Shown piece after piece: positions 1-12,647 of a stretch of 64,000 bases of DNA. Source of the stretch: Chamaecyparis obtusa (taxonomy: Eukaryota > Streptophyta > Pinopsida > Cupressales > Cupressaceae); contig BSBK01003258.1 in the NCBI GenBank assembly GCA_027943335.1, forward strand, positions 303,501-367,500, given 5' to 3'. A program made the position numbers and the translations under genes. Under the pieces are notes generated by a model. The model made no database searches. It was given only the letters and a program-made list of their open reading frames with translations, and had not been told where the DNA came from. Each line of letters starts with the position of its first letter. Positions within the stretch are counted from its first letter, which is position 1.

Positions 1-104
1 CCGATAATTATAGAAGCCAATGGATGTTTATTAAACTGTGAATGTATAGACTAGAGTTGATTTGAAGTTGCCCAAATTTAAGATGTAGACGACGATATAC
101 TCAC

Positions 105-405
105 TTAAGCCCCACGTTAAATCAGAATCTGGGGTGATGAGAGATTCTCGGATGCCATGATTGAGCAGTTGCATGGCTCCCCACTCTCGGCTCGCCTCTG
201 CAACTTCCCGTATTATTCTTTTCCTTTCCTCCTCGCTTGTCTCCCACTCGGAAAAGTCGATGATAGGAAGCTGAGGGTCATCTCCGGTATTATTCTTGAG
301 ATCAAGAACGCTGTCTGTTGGCCTTTCTTCAATTGGCCTCACGTACTCGGTAGGGATGGAATCTAAACCACTGCTGGACAATGTCTCTACTCGAGCTAGT
401 GCCAT
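105..405 (-). CDS. 2-oxoglutarate/Fe(II) dioxygenase, first exon (anthocyanidin synthase/flavonol synthase-like), partial
   Basis: The reading frame starts at the ATG at 405 and runs leftward off the window. Seen: SIPTEYVRPIEERP at residues 16-29, LPIIDFS about residue 46, and WGAMQLLNHGI about residues 75-85. This order matches the N-terminal (DIOX_N) domain of plant leucoanthocyanidin dioxygenase, flavonol synthase and their relatives, which are soluble enzymes of flavonoid metabolism. The catalytic Fe-binding HxD...H motif lies in the C-terminal half and is not in the window. After HGI the sequence stops resembling the family. A donor-like GTGAGT on the minus strand (99-104) would end the exon at 105. 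The exon end is uncertain, and a truncated pseudogene is possible. The substrate cannot be told from this part. Confidence 0.65.
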
Positions 406-462
406 TTATCCTCACTCACTGTAAAGACTGAGCTTTCAACACAAGGCCACATCAGCAAATTT

Positions 463-470
463 CATATAAA
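463..470 (-). promoter_or_regulatory. TATA-like box upstream of the dioxygenase
   Basis: On the minus strand this reads TTATATGA within CTTTATATGAAA, about 60 bp before the ATG at 405. The spacing would fit a short 5' leader. It is supported by motif and position only. Confidence 0.35.
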
Positions 471-475
471 GACAA

Positions 476-1526
476 GAAGTCAGACAACTAGTTAAAGGTT
501 GAATGCACAAGTCGACTAGATACAAATATATTGCTGATAATATATGAATAAAAGTACTATTATGACCATTACTGTCGAAAAGATAAATTATACCTTTGTC
601 CAAACAATAACAAAGAAAGTCGATCATCTGTCGAATCACATCAATAAATGATAAGAATTAGATCTAAAATATGTACTTCCATATTAATGACATAAGTAAA
701 TAAATCAAAATTTACCAAATACCACAATGTCGATTACGAAATGGAAAATCCTTCCTGTAAGAAACTTCATAAACCTGTTACAAAAGTCAGCAAAGTCGAG
801 AATATTGTGGGAGGGCGTTTTCACCCTACCACGAAACATTAACACTTCCCCGGAATCTTTCCTGACATGAAAGATACCCAGCCCAACTAGAAGTACTCTA
901 ACAAAGTAAAACTAAGGAGTAATGGAATATGTGCTACTTGATACATCCACAATCAAGTTCCAATATAACATGTCATGGACTTCCAAAAGTAAACTTTGTA
1001 AATCTACTTTCATTTCATACATATGGAAAAGATTGTGTAAATATTCCCATTTAATGCATAGTTCATTATGTTTCATGGGTGCATTCAACATGCATAAAAG
1101 AACATATCAACATCCTTTTCCTAACTATTAAAAAAAACATGTCAAGCTCATACAATTCTACCATTAGCTCTTTTATGTTCAAATGATATGTATAGCTTGA
1201 AATCATCATAGTACATGGAGTAAAACCATATGCATCATTCTGATATATATGAAACTAGAAACATCAATTCTTTTTTTGTGAAACATGTTGGAAATCTCTT
1301 TTATTTTGTATCCAACCAATATAGAAGAACATATATCTAGTTCTAATTTAAACACAAGGTTAATGAACATTTCATCCTCTTGGTTCTCAATAGGAAATTA
1401 AATTGCATAATAAATATAAGTTTCTCATTATAGGATCTTTTGTTTCTTTAAGCACAGAGAAAAACACAACAAAGGTTCTTATATGCATCAACACATGCAA
1501 ACACCATTTCTTTATTATTCTATCTA
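476..1526. other. Spacer between the dioxygenase and the retrotransposon array
   Basis: AT-rich sequence without a recognisable coding region, RNA gene or repeat. It would include upstream regulatory sequence of the minus-strand dioxygenase. Confidence 0.5.
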
Positions 1527-1531
1527 GTATT
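1527..1531. repeat. Left target-site duplication gtatt of the tandem LTR array
   Basis: The five bases gtatt directly precede the TG terminus of LTR1. The same five bases directly follow the CA terminus of LTR5 at 23613-23617. A 5-bp duplication is normal for one Ty3/gypsy integration. Confidence 0.85.
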
Positions 1532-2390
1532 TGATGAAGGGTGCTCCCCTTAATACCACAAACACATAACAGAAATAGAGAAACAACAATAATAATATGC
1601 AAGAACAGAAAATTGGCTTATTATCTCCACAAATGTGGAATTACAAACTTTCAAAATTACAATATGCAAAGCCACATGGGCATTCCTTACAATATTCTGT
1701 AGGACAAAGCCTCAAATCAATACCTAGATCTACTACCCAGAACTATTCTGAACCCCTAAGACAATAATACAGCCTTCCTTATATAGACAATTTTCCACCG
1801 CCTCGGAAGGTTCCAGAATTTTAGCCAATAAGGCCGACCAAACTTAGAATTATTTTATTTTACATTTTATTACATCATAGTCGGCTCAAGATAACCTTTG
1901 AAACCTGAATAGAAATTTTAAAGAAAATTATTTTCCACCATTTCAGGTGACCCAACTTCCAAAGACCATAAGTCATCACCAGTTGACCCGATCGGCTATT
2001 ATAACCCCATTTCATAAATGCCACGAAGCGCTCTACAAGCTTGATCGGCGCAAGCCCTTGTCACCCAAATTTTTGACCTCATCTGGGGCCTCTAAAGCCT
2101 TCAAAACTGAGTTCAAAGTTTTTGTACCCTGCTGCCAATACCGAAAATCTTCAATATCTTCCAATATACACTTGATCTGGCAATGAAACTTTACTGGAAA
2201 CTTATATGACCAAAATGAACCTCCAAGAAAGAAATCTGATCATTCTGAGCACATACGAAAATTACCAAAAATAGTAAATTTCCATAAATAGTAGCTCTGC
2301 ACAAAATAACCCTTATTGAATATAAAAACATTAAAAAAAAAAATTTTGGTGATGCAAGATTGCTCTTACACCCAGGATGCTCCTGCATCA
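1532..2390 (-). repeat. LTR1 (leftmost; 3' LTR of unit 1)
   Basis: The plus strand begins TGATGAAGGG and ends CTGCATCA (859 bp). A TATA box for minus-strand transcription reads CTATATAAGG at 1777-1786. It shares the variant cctcgg (about 1801) with LTR2, whereas LTR3-5 have cctggg. Confidence 0.93.
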
Positions 2391-2421
2391 GACACCCAGG
2401 GTAATTTGAGAAGTGACCCTG

Positions 2422-5400
2422 TCACAACTCAGGTGTGCAGAGGAAAACCAAGACGGTTAACCTCCCCTTTGTTAGCCATGATGAATCTTCAACAGGTCAT
2501 CCTTTCCATTTGACCAAATACTCTTCATATGTCCTGTTCTTTGTGCTTCTGCCAACATGGCTGTCCAGTATGTCTTCGATCTCCTTAGCGTCTCAACTAG
2601 TTGCTGGAATACTCCACTGTGCTGCTGTGATCTCATCTTCAACACCTCCTTCATGATACTCTGTCAGATCTAAAATGTTAAACACTAGTGAAATATTTAG
2701 CTCAGTAGGCAATTCTACCTCATATGCATTTCCTGAATCATGTTTCTTCAGTATCTTACATGGTCCAAACTTCTTCATTTTCAGCTTGTTATATATACCA
2801 ACTGGAAACTGCTCCTTCTGCAAATGAACCATGACTTCATCACCAACCTGAAATTCCTTATACCTTCTTTTCTCATCTGCCTTAGCCTTATACTGTGCAA
2901 TCATCTTGGTAATATGCTTCCTCACCTCCTCATGGATGTTCTTCAAGTGTTCTGCAAAATCCTCAACTTTAGCACTACTTATTTCTCCAACCATTTTGTC
3001 CTGTCTAGAGTAACAGGTTCTGTACAAGCTTTCAAAGCTTCACCAAAATCAGGATCTTCTGAATATAAATTCTTGAGTTCCTTGAACCCAACCACTTCAA
3101 TCTGCATTTCTGTCAGCAATAGTTGCCTTCTGCTAAGAGCATCTGCAACCCTATTAGACTTTCCACTTCTGTGTTTCAAAATAAATGTATAACTTTGCAA
3201 AAATTCAACCCATTTCAAATGCCTCTGATTCAACTTTCCTTGACTATTCAAATATTGCAAAGCTTGATGATCAGTATACAAAACAAACTCTTTAGGAAGC
3301 AGATAATGTCTCCACTTCTTTAATGCCTGAACTATAGCATAAAATTTCTGATCATAAACAGAATATTTCCTCTTGGCATCATTTAACTTCTCACTGAAAT
3401 AAGCAACAGGTTTACCTTCTTGGCTCATAACAGCTCCTATTGCAGTACCACTAGCATCACAATCTACTTGAAACACCTTATTAAAATTTGGAAGTGCTAA
3501 AACAGGTTGTTCTGTAACTTTTTGTTTCAACAACTGAAAACTCTTTTCTGCCCCATTAGTCCACTTAAACTCTTTTCTATCCCCTCTCATTGTTTCAGTC
3601 AAGGGTCCACAAATACTGCTAAAATTTCTGATAAACTTTCTATAAAAGCTACCTAAACTATGAAAAGATCGTACTTCGGTAGCACTTCTTGGAGCAGGCC
3701 ATTCAAGGATAGCCTGTACCTTCTCTGGGTCCATTTTTAAACCTTCTGCTGAAACTACAAATCCCAAATACACTAACTCTTTCTTCACAAAACTGCACTT
3801 CTTCAAATTAATCAACAATTTCTCATCTCTCAACTTCTCAAATACCATACGAATATGCATCATATGCTCATCCAATGTCTTGCTAAAAATCAAAATATCA
3901 TCTAGGTAAACAATGACAAACTTACCCATAAATTCTTTCAGAACCTCATTCATGAGCCGCATGAAAGTGCTCGGTGCATTGGTTAGCCCAAAAGGCATGA
4001 CTAACCACTCATATAGTCCTTCCTTTGTCTTGAAAGCAGTCTTCCAGTCATCTCCTTCTCTGATCCGAATCTGGTGATATCCACTCTTCAGATCTATCTT
4101 TGAGAAATACACAGCTCCACTCAAACAGTCCATAATATCATCCATTCGTGGCAATGGAAACCTGTACTTGATTGTGATCTTATTTATTACCCTAGAATCT
4201 GTACACATTCTCCACTCTCCATTCTTCTTTGGTGCTAATATCGCTGGTACAGCACAGGCACTCAAACTCTCACGGATCAATCCTTTCTGTAACAACTCAT
4301 GTACATGTCTGTTCAACTCCTCACTTTCTGCAGGTGTCATTCTATGTGCTGCCTTATTCGGCAAACTCGCTCCTGGGATCAAGTCCATCTGATGACTGAT
4401 CTTCTTGACTAGTGGTAATCCATCAAGCACGTTATTGGATACAATATCCTGAAACTCATTCAACAAATCTGCAACTTCTACAGGAACATCTTCTACTTCC
4501 TCTTTACCAGCTTTTAGAATTAAAGCAAAACATACATGCTCATGTCTCATACCATCTAGAAAATTTCTTCCATCAACAAAAGTTATCCTTGCATTACCAC
4601 ATACCTTTTCTTTAGTCTCCTTCAATGGTTTTAGCTTATGTCGCACTCCATCCTTTGTCAGGGAATAGGTATTCGCATGACCATCATGTAAAGCATATCT
4701 GTCAAACTGCCATGGTCTATCCAACAACATATGACATGCATCCATAGATATGATATCACACAATACCTCATCTTGGTATTCGCCAATCTTGAACTTCACT
4801 AGGCATTGTTCATTGACCATGACCTTGTGGTCATCCTGTACCCAGGCAATCCGATATGGATGTGGGTGTTTCTGTCTCTTGAGCTTCAACTTTGTCACCA
4901 TCTCTTCTGACACCAAATTGTCAGTGATTCCACTATCAATAATCACATCACAACATTTACCTTCACACTTGCACCTGGTGCGAAACAAGCTCCTTCTTTG
5001 CTCAGGTTCATTCTCACCACTCAACGGGACTCTTCTATTAATCAATATTTCTCCTCTTTCAGCATCTTTAAAATTTGATGATCTGGCATCTTCATCTACA
5101 TGTGCAACTCTCGCCTGGCCTTCATTTCTCCTGTCTGTTCTGCCTTGGCACTAAGGACATTCAAATGCCCTATGACCTTCTTCTCCACAGTGAAAACATG
5201 TTCCACGGAAGCCACCTCTTCCAGATCCTTGTCCTCTTCCTCTTCCTCTCTGATCTCTCTTATTTTGATCCTAGAAGTGATTGCAATTATTTCCTCATTG
5301 ATTCTGACTGCTACTGGCCTCATCCTTCTTTTTCGGATCTTCATTTCAGCCACCATATGACCGTCCACCAGATCTTCGACCACGACCTTTTCCATTTTAT

Positions 5401-6152
5401 CTGCTCTCAAACTTTTTGTTCAGTTTTTCTTCTACTTTTAGGGCAAACTGGTATGCCTCCTCAATACTATTCATTCGAACTAGATTCAACTCTTCCTGAA
5501 TGCTTGGCCTTAACCCATTAAGGTATCGGGCAACTTTCTCCTTATCAGCTTCTGCATGACCTGTTCTGATGAAAAGTCGATAGAACTCCTCTGTATACTC
5601 CTGAACAGATCTTCCTGCTTGCTTCAAACTTTGGATTTTCTTTAGTAGGTCAAGCTCATAATCAACAGGAATGAACTGTCGCTTCAATTTATCCACCATC
5701 CGATCTCATTTCCTGATTTTCTCCTTTCCCCTTCTATTTCGCTTCAACTAAATCTCTTGCCACCATATCTTCGCATGACCTTTCAGTCTGGCCTTCGCAA
5801 ATTTGACCCTATCAGGATCCTCAACATCTTCATACTCAAAATATTCCTCACATTCATTGATCCAGTCTATCAATTCTTCTAGGTTAAGATTTTCAGAAAA
5901 TGTAGGAACCTCAATCTTAGGTCTTTTCCCAATCTTGGAAATCACTCGAAAAAGTCTTTCTTCCTCCTGGTTCACAATTTCAGCTTCTCCTTCTTGATAT
6001 TCTTCTTCGGCTTCATCCTCACTTTCATCTCTGACATTAAGATTCATTCCTCTGCGAATCTCTTCTTGCAATGCTCGCACTTGTCTCTGCAGCTCTCTAA
6101 CCTCAGGTGTCATAGCACCAAGTCTTTCGCCACGTTCTCTTCGTGGAGGCAT
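2422..6152 (-). pseudogene. Gag-Pol polyprotein of unit 1, integrase deleted
   Basis: Gag starts at the ATG at 6152 (MPPRRERG). It is interrupted by TAG at 5748-5750 after KIWWQEI and by TAA at 5397-5399. From 5045 a 688-codon open stretch covers protease, reverse transcriptase and RNase H. The protease motif reads DSGITDN where the sister copies have DSGSTDN. The polymerase motif YLDDILIF is intact. RNase H keeps DCDASG but has Lys in YSVYDQKF where unit 4 has Glu. Near 2988 the frame jumps from just after RNase H to the segment after the integrase core, because a 784-bp deletion relative to unit 2 removes the integrase zinc finger and DDE core and shifts the frame. The integrase C-terminal region and chromodomain follow out of frame. 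Nonfunctional. Confidence 0.93.
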
Positions 6153-6239
6153 TTTTGCGATGCGCGCTGAAACCCTAACCACGGCCCTAGTGCAAACTGC
6201 TTCAAAGTCGGTGATCTATTTACACACTCAGAAACTCCT

Positions 6240-6251
6240 ACTCTGATACCA
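6240..6251 (-). other. Primer-binding site of unit 1
   Basis: The minus strand reads TGGTATCAGAGT beside LTR2. It differs by one base from the initiator-methionine tRNA site TGGTATCAGAGC. Confidence 0.8.
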
Positions 6252-6253
6252 CT

Positions 6254-7113
6254 CGATGAAGGGTGCTCCCCTTAATACTGCAAACATATAACAGAAATAG
6301 AGAAACAAAAACAATAATATGCAAGAACAGAAAATTGGCTTATTATCTCTACAAATGTGAAATTACAAACTTTCAAAATTACAATATGCAAAGCCACATG
6401 GGCATTCCTTACAATATTCTGTACGACAAAGCCTCAAATCAATACCCAGATCTACTACCCAGAACTATTCTGAACCCCTAAGACAATAATACAGCCTTCC
6501 TTATATAGGCAATTTTCCACCGCCTCGGAAGGTTCCAGAATTTTAGCCAATAAGGCCGACCAAACTTAGAATTATTTTATTTTACATTTTATTACATCAT
6601 AGTCGGCTCAAGATAACTTTTGAAACCCGAACAAAAATTTTGAAAAAAATTATTTTCTGCCATTTTAGGTGGCCCAACTTCCGAAGACCATAAGTCATCA
6701 CCAGTTGACCCGATCGGCAATTATAACCCCATTTCGGAAAGGCCACGAAGCGCTCTATAGGCTTGACCAACGCAAGCGCCTGTCACCCAAATTTTTGACC
6801 TCATCCGGGGCCTCTAAAGCCTTCAAAACTGAGTTCAAAGTTTCTGTACCCTGCTGCCAATATCGTAAATCTTCAATATCTTCCAATATACACTTGATAT
6901 GGCAATGAAACTTTACTAGCAGACTTATATGATCAAAATGAACCTCCAAGAAAGAAATCAGATCATTCTGAGCATATAAGAAAATTATCAAAAATAGTAA
7001 CTTTCCATAAATAGCAGCTCTACAAAAAAATAACTCTTATTGAATATAAAAATATAAATTATTTTTTTTGGGTGATGAAAGATTGCTCTTACACCCAAGA
7101 TGCTCCTTTATCA
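6254..7113 (-). repeat. LTR2 (shared by units 1 and 2)
   Basis: 860 bp. The plus-strand terminal TG is mutated to CG (6254-6255) and the right end reads CTTTATCA. The minus-strand TATA box lies at 6499-6509. It serves as 5' LTR of unit 1 and 3' LTR of unit 2, with no target-site duplication on either side. Confidence 0.93.
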
Positions 7114-7144
7114 GACACCCAGGGTAATTTGAGAAGTTTCCCTG

Positions 7145-10100
7145 TCACGACTCAGGTGTGCAGAGGAAAACCAAGACGGTTAACCTCCCCTTTGTTAGCC
7201 ATGATGAATCTTCAACAGGTCATCCTTTCCATTTGACCAAATACTCTTCATATGTCCTGTTCCTTGTGCTTCTACCAACATGACTGTCCAGTATGTCTTC
7301 GATCTCCTTAGCGTCTGAACTAGTTGCTGGAATACTCCACTGTGCTGTTGTGATCTCATCTTCAACACCTCCTTCATGATACTCTGTCAGATCTGAAATG
7401 TTAAACACTAGTGAAATATTTAGCTCAGTAGGCAATTCTACCTCATATGCCTTTCGTGAATCATATTTTTTCAGTATCTTACATGGTCCAAACTTCTTCA
7501 TTTTCAGCTTGTTATATGTACCAACTAGAAACCGCTCCTTCCGCAAATGAACCATGACTTCATCACCAACCTGAAATTCCTTATACCTCCTTTTCTCATC
7601 TGCCTTAGCTTTATACTGTGCATTCATCTTGGTAATATGCTTCCTCACTTCCTGATGGATGTTCTTCAAATGTTCTACAAAATCCTCAGCTTCAGCACTG
7701 CCTATTTCTCCTTTATCTATCTTCCTCAATTCAGATGCATTTTTTGGACTACTTCCATATACAATCTGGAATGGTGATTTACCAGTGCTCCTGTTGACAG
7801 AATTATTGTATGCAAATTTTGCCTGTGATAAAATCAAATCCCATTCTGTTGGCTTATCTCCAACCAAACATCTCAGCAAATTTTTCAAACTCCTATTCAC
7901 CACCTCTGTCTGTCCATCAGTCTGTGGATGATGTGATGAACTGAATTTCAAATCTATCTTCAACTTCTTCCACAATGTACGCCAGAAATATCCAACAAAC
8001 TTAGTGTCCCGATTTGAAACTATGGTCTTTGGCAAACCATGAAGTCTCACTACTTCTTTCAAAAACAATTCTGCTACATGAACAACATCATTAATCTTCT
8101 TGCAGGGAATGAAATGTGTCATCTTTGAAAATCTGTCAACCACCACAAAAATTGAATCATGTCCCGGCCGAGTCCTCGGTAAACCAAGAACAAAGTCCAT
8201 GCTGATATCCTCCCAAGGGTTCTTTGGTACGAGTAATGGCTGATACAACTCTGTATTCTACTTCACTCCTTTCGCCATCTGACATACTCTGCAACTCTGT
8301 ACAAACTACTTCACATCTTGCTGCAACTGTGGCCAATAATAGTTCTCACTAACCAAACCAAGGGTTTTATCACGACCAAAATGTCTAGCCAATCCTCCGC
8401 TATGCTTCTCCTTGATGAGATTCTCTTTCATAGAACTTCGTGGAATGCACAATTGACTCCCTCTGAATAGCTTATCATCCTGGATGATGAAATCCAACCA
8501 TTTTGTCCTGTCTAGAGTAACAGGTTTTGTACAAGCTTTCCAAGCTTCACCAAAATCAGGATCTTCTGGATATAAATTCTTAAGTTCCTTGAACCCAACA
8601 ACTTCAATCTGCATTTATGTCAGTAATAGTTGCCTTCTACTAAGATCATCTGCAACCCTATTAGACTTTCCACTTCTGTGTTTCAAAATAAATGTATAAC
8701 TCTGCAAAATCTCAACCCATTTCAAATGCATCTGATTCAAATTTCCTTGACTATTCAAATATTGCAAAGCTTGATGATCAGTATACAAAACAAACTCCTT
8801 AGGAAGTAGATAATGTCTCCACTTCTTTAATGTCTGAACTATAGCATAAAATTTTTGATCATAAACAGAATATTTCCTCTTGGCATCATTTAACTTCTCA
8901 CTGAAATAAGCAACAGGTTTACCTTCTTGGCTCATAACAGCTCCTATTGCAGTACCACTAGCATCACAATCTACTTGTAACACCTTATTAAAATCTAGAA
9001 GTGCTAAAATAGGTTGTTCTGTAATTTTTCATTTCAACAACTGAAAACTTTTTTCTGCCCCATTACTCCACTTAAACTCTTCTCTATCCCCTCTCATTGT
9101 TTCAGTCAAGGGTCCACAAATACTGCTAAAATTTTTGATAAACTTTCTGTAAAAGCTAGCTAAACTATGAAAAGATCGTACCTCAGTAGCACTCCTTAGA
9201 GTAGGCCATTCAACGATAGCCTGTACCTTCTCTGGGTCTATTTTTAGACATTCTACTGAAACTACAAATCCCAAATACACTAACTATTTCTTCACAAAAC
9301 TGCACTTCTTCAAATTAATCAACAATTTCCCATCTCTCAACTTCTCAAATACCATATGAATATGCATCATATGCTCATCCAATGTCTTGCTAAAAATCAA
9401 AATATCATCTAGGTAAACAATGACAAACTTACCCAGAAATTCTTTCAGAACCTCGTTCATGAGCCGCATGAAAGTGCTCGGTGCATTGGTTAGCCCAAAA
9501 GGCATGACTAACCACTCATATAGTCTTTCCTTTGTCTTGAAGGCAGTCTTCCATTCATCTCCTTCTCTGATCTGAATCTGGTAATATCCACTCTTCAGAT
9601 CTATCTTTGAGAAATACATAGCTCCACTCAAACAGTCCATAATATCATCCATTCGTGACAATGAAAACCAGTACTTGATTGTGATCTTATTTATTACCCT
9701 AGAATCTGTACACATCCTCCACTCTCCATTCTTCTTCAGTGCTAATACCACTGGTACAGCACAGGGACTCAGACTCTCACAGATCAATCATTTCTGTAAC
9801 AACTCATGTACCTCTCTGTTCAACTTATCAATTTCTGCAGGTGTCATTCTATGTGCTACCTTATTCGGCAAACTCGCTCCTGGGATCAAGTCCATCTGAT
9901 GACTGATCTTCCTGACTGGTGGTAATCCATCAGGCACGTTATCGGATACAATATCCTAAAACTCATTCAATAAATTTGCAACTTCTACAGGAACATCTTC
10001 TACTTCCTCTTTACCAGCTTTTGGAATTAAAGAAAAACATACATGCTCATGCCTCATACCATCTAAAAAATTTCTTCCATCAACAAAAGTTATCTTTGCA

Positions 10101-11656
10101 TTACCACATACCTTTTCTTTAGTCTCCTTCAATGGTTTTAGCTTATGTCGCACTCCATCCTTTGTCAGGGAATAGGTATTCGCATGACCATCATGTACAC
10201 CACATCTGTCAAACTGTCATGGTCTACCCAACAACATATGACATGCATCCATAGATATGATATCACACAATACCTCATCTTGGTATCCGCCAATCTTGAA
10301 CTTCACTAGGCATTGTTCATTGACCATGACCTTGTGGTCATCCTGTACCTAGGCAATCCAATATGGATGTGGGTATTTCTGTCTCTTGAGCTTCAACTTT
10401 GTCACCATCTCTTCTGACACCAAATTGTCAGTGCTTCCACTATCAATAATCACATCACAACATTTACCTTCACACTTGCACCTGGTGCAAAACAGGCTCC
10501 TTCTTTGCTCAGGTTCATTCTCACCACTCAACGGGACTCTTCTATTAATCAATGTTTCTCCTCTTTCAGCATCTTCAAAATTTGATGATCTGGCATCTTC
10601 ATTTACATGTGCAACTCTCGCCTGGCCTTCATTTCTCCTATCTGTTCTGCCTTGGCGCTGAGGACATTCAAATGCCCTATGACCTTCTTCTCCACAGTGA
10701 AAACATGTTCCACGGAAGCCACCTCTTCCAGATCCTTGTCCTCTTCCTCTTCCTCTCTGATCTCTATTATTCTAATCTTGGAAGCGATTGGAATTATTTT
10801 CTCCCTGATTCTGACTGCTACTGGCCTCATCCTTCTTTTTCGGATCTTCATTTCGGCCACCATATGACCGTCCACCAGATCTTCCACCACGACCTCTTCC
10901 ATTTTGTCTGCTCTCAAACTTTTTGTTCAGCTTTTCCTCTACTTTTAGGGCAAACTGGTATGCCTCCTCAATACTATTCATTCGAACTAGATTCAACTCC
11001 TCCTGAATGCTTGGCCTTAACCCATTAAGGTATCGGGAAACTTTCTCCTTATCAGCTTCTGCATGGCCTGTTCTGATGAGAAGTCGATAGAACTCCTCTG
11101 TATACTCCTGAACAGATCTTCCTGCTTGCTTCAAACTTTGCATTTTCTTTAGTAGGTCAAGCTCATAATCAACAGGAATGAACTGTCGCTTCAATTTATC
11201 CACCATCCGATCGCATCTCGTGATTTTCTCCTTTCCCCTTCTATTTCGCTCCAACTAAATCTCTTGCCACCATATCTTCGCATGACCTTTCAGTCTGGCC
11301 TTCGCAAATTTGACCCTATCAGGATCCTCAACATCTTCATACTCAAAATATTCCTCACATTCATTGATCCAGTCAATCAATTCTTCTGGATTAAGATTTT
11401 CAGAAAATGTAGGAACCTCAATCTTAGGTCTTTTCCCAATCCTGAAAATCGCTCGAAAAAGTCTTTCTTCCTCCTCGTTCACAATTTCAGCATCTCCTTG
11501 ATATTCTTCTTTGGCTTCATCTTCACTTTCGTCTCTGACATTAAGATTCATTCCTCTGCGAATATCTTCTTATAATACTCGCACTTGTCTCTGCAGCTCT
11601 CTAACCTCAGGTGTCACGGCACCAGGTCTTCCGCCACGTTCTCTTCGTGGAGGCAT
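7145..11656 (-). pseudogene. Gag-Pol polyprotein of unit 2, stop codons only
   Basis: The ATG at 11656 (MPPRRERG) to the terminal TGA at 7145-7147 spans about 1,504 codons. All segments stay in one frame: no frameshift is seen, only stops. Stops include TAG at 11255-11257 (shared with unit 1) and TAG at 10772-10774 after SNRFQD, with others near 10349, 9956, 9284, 8615 and 8306. Domains in order: acidic Gag, zinc knuckle CFHCGEEGHRAFEC, protease DSGSTDN, reverse transcriptase YLDDILIF, RNase H, integrase core, and chromodomain YEEYLVKWKG followed by TGA. The second integrase catalytic Asp is Asn (IVSNRDTKF). The third is kept in [10 protein letters not shown]. Many lesions look like C-to-T changes of CAG, CAA or CGA codons. 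Nonfunctional. Confidence 0.93.
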
Positions 11657-11744
11657 TTCCGCGATGCGCGCTGAAACCCTAACCACGGTCCTTGGTGTAA
11701 ACTACCTCACAGTCGGCGATCTATTTACACACTCAGAAACTCCT

Positions 11745-11756
11745 GCTCTGATACCA
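11745..11756 (-). other. Primer-binding site of unit 2
   Basis: The minus strand reads TGGTATCAGAGC, two bases from the LTR3 border. This is the usual plant site for initiator-methionine tRNA and the best preserved one in the array. Confidence 0.88.
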
Positions 11757-11758
11757 CT

Positions 11759-12616
11759 TGATGAATGGTGCTCCCCTTAATACCAAAAACACATAATAGA
11801 AATAGAGAAACAATAACAATAATATGCAAGAACAGAAAATTGGCTTATTATCTCCACAAATGTGAAATTACAAACTTTCAAAATTACAATATGCAAAGCC
11901 ACATGGGCATTCCTTACAATATTCTGTAGGACAAAGCCTCAAATCAATACCCAGATCTACTACCCAGAACTATCCTGAACCCCTAAGACAATAATACAGT
12001 CTTCCTTATATAGGCAATTTTCTACCGCCTGGGAATGTTCCAAAATTTTAGCCAATAAGGCCGACCAAACTTAGAATTATTTTATTTTACATTTTATTAC
12101 ATCATAGTCGGCTCAAGATAACCTTTGAAACCCGAACAGAAATTTTGAAGAAAATTATTTTCTGTCATTTCAGGTGGCCCAACTTCCGAAGATCATAACT
12201 CATTGCCAGTTGACCCGATCGGCTATTATAACCCCATTTCAGAAATGTCATGAAGTGCTCTACAAGCTTGACCGGAGAAAGTGCTTGTCACCCAAATTTT
12301 TGACGTCATCCAGGGCCTCTAAAGCCTTCAAACCTGAGTTCAAAATTTCCGTACCCTGCTGCGAATACCAAAAATCTTCAATATCTTCCAATATACACTT
12401 GATCTGGCAATGAAACTTTACTGGCAGACTTATATGACCAAAATGAACCTCCAAGAAAGAAATCATATCATTCTGAGCACATACAAAAATTACCAAAAAT
12501 AGTAACTTTCCATAAATAACAGCTCTGCACAAAATAACCCTTATTGAATATAAAAATATAAATTTTTTTTTTCGGTGATGCAAGATTGCTCTTACACCCA
12601 GGATGCTCCTGCATCA
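11759..12616 (-). repeat. LTR3 (shared by units 2 and 3)
   Basis: 858 bp, with TGATGAATGG at the left end and CTGCATCA at the right end. The minus-strand TATA box lies at 12004-12014. Confidence 0.93.
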
Positions 12617-12647
12617 GACACCTAGGGTAATTTGAGAAGTGACCCTG

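Noticed and set aside
2461..2473. AAAGGGGAGG as the chromovirus polypurine tract fixing a longer LTR
   Set aside because: LTR5 ends at 23612 and is followed at once by gtatt, matching the left flank, so the LTR cannot extend to this purine run.
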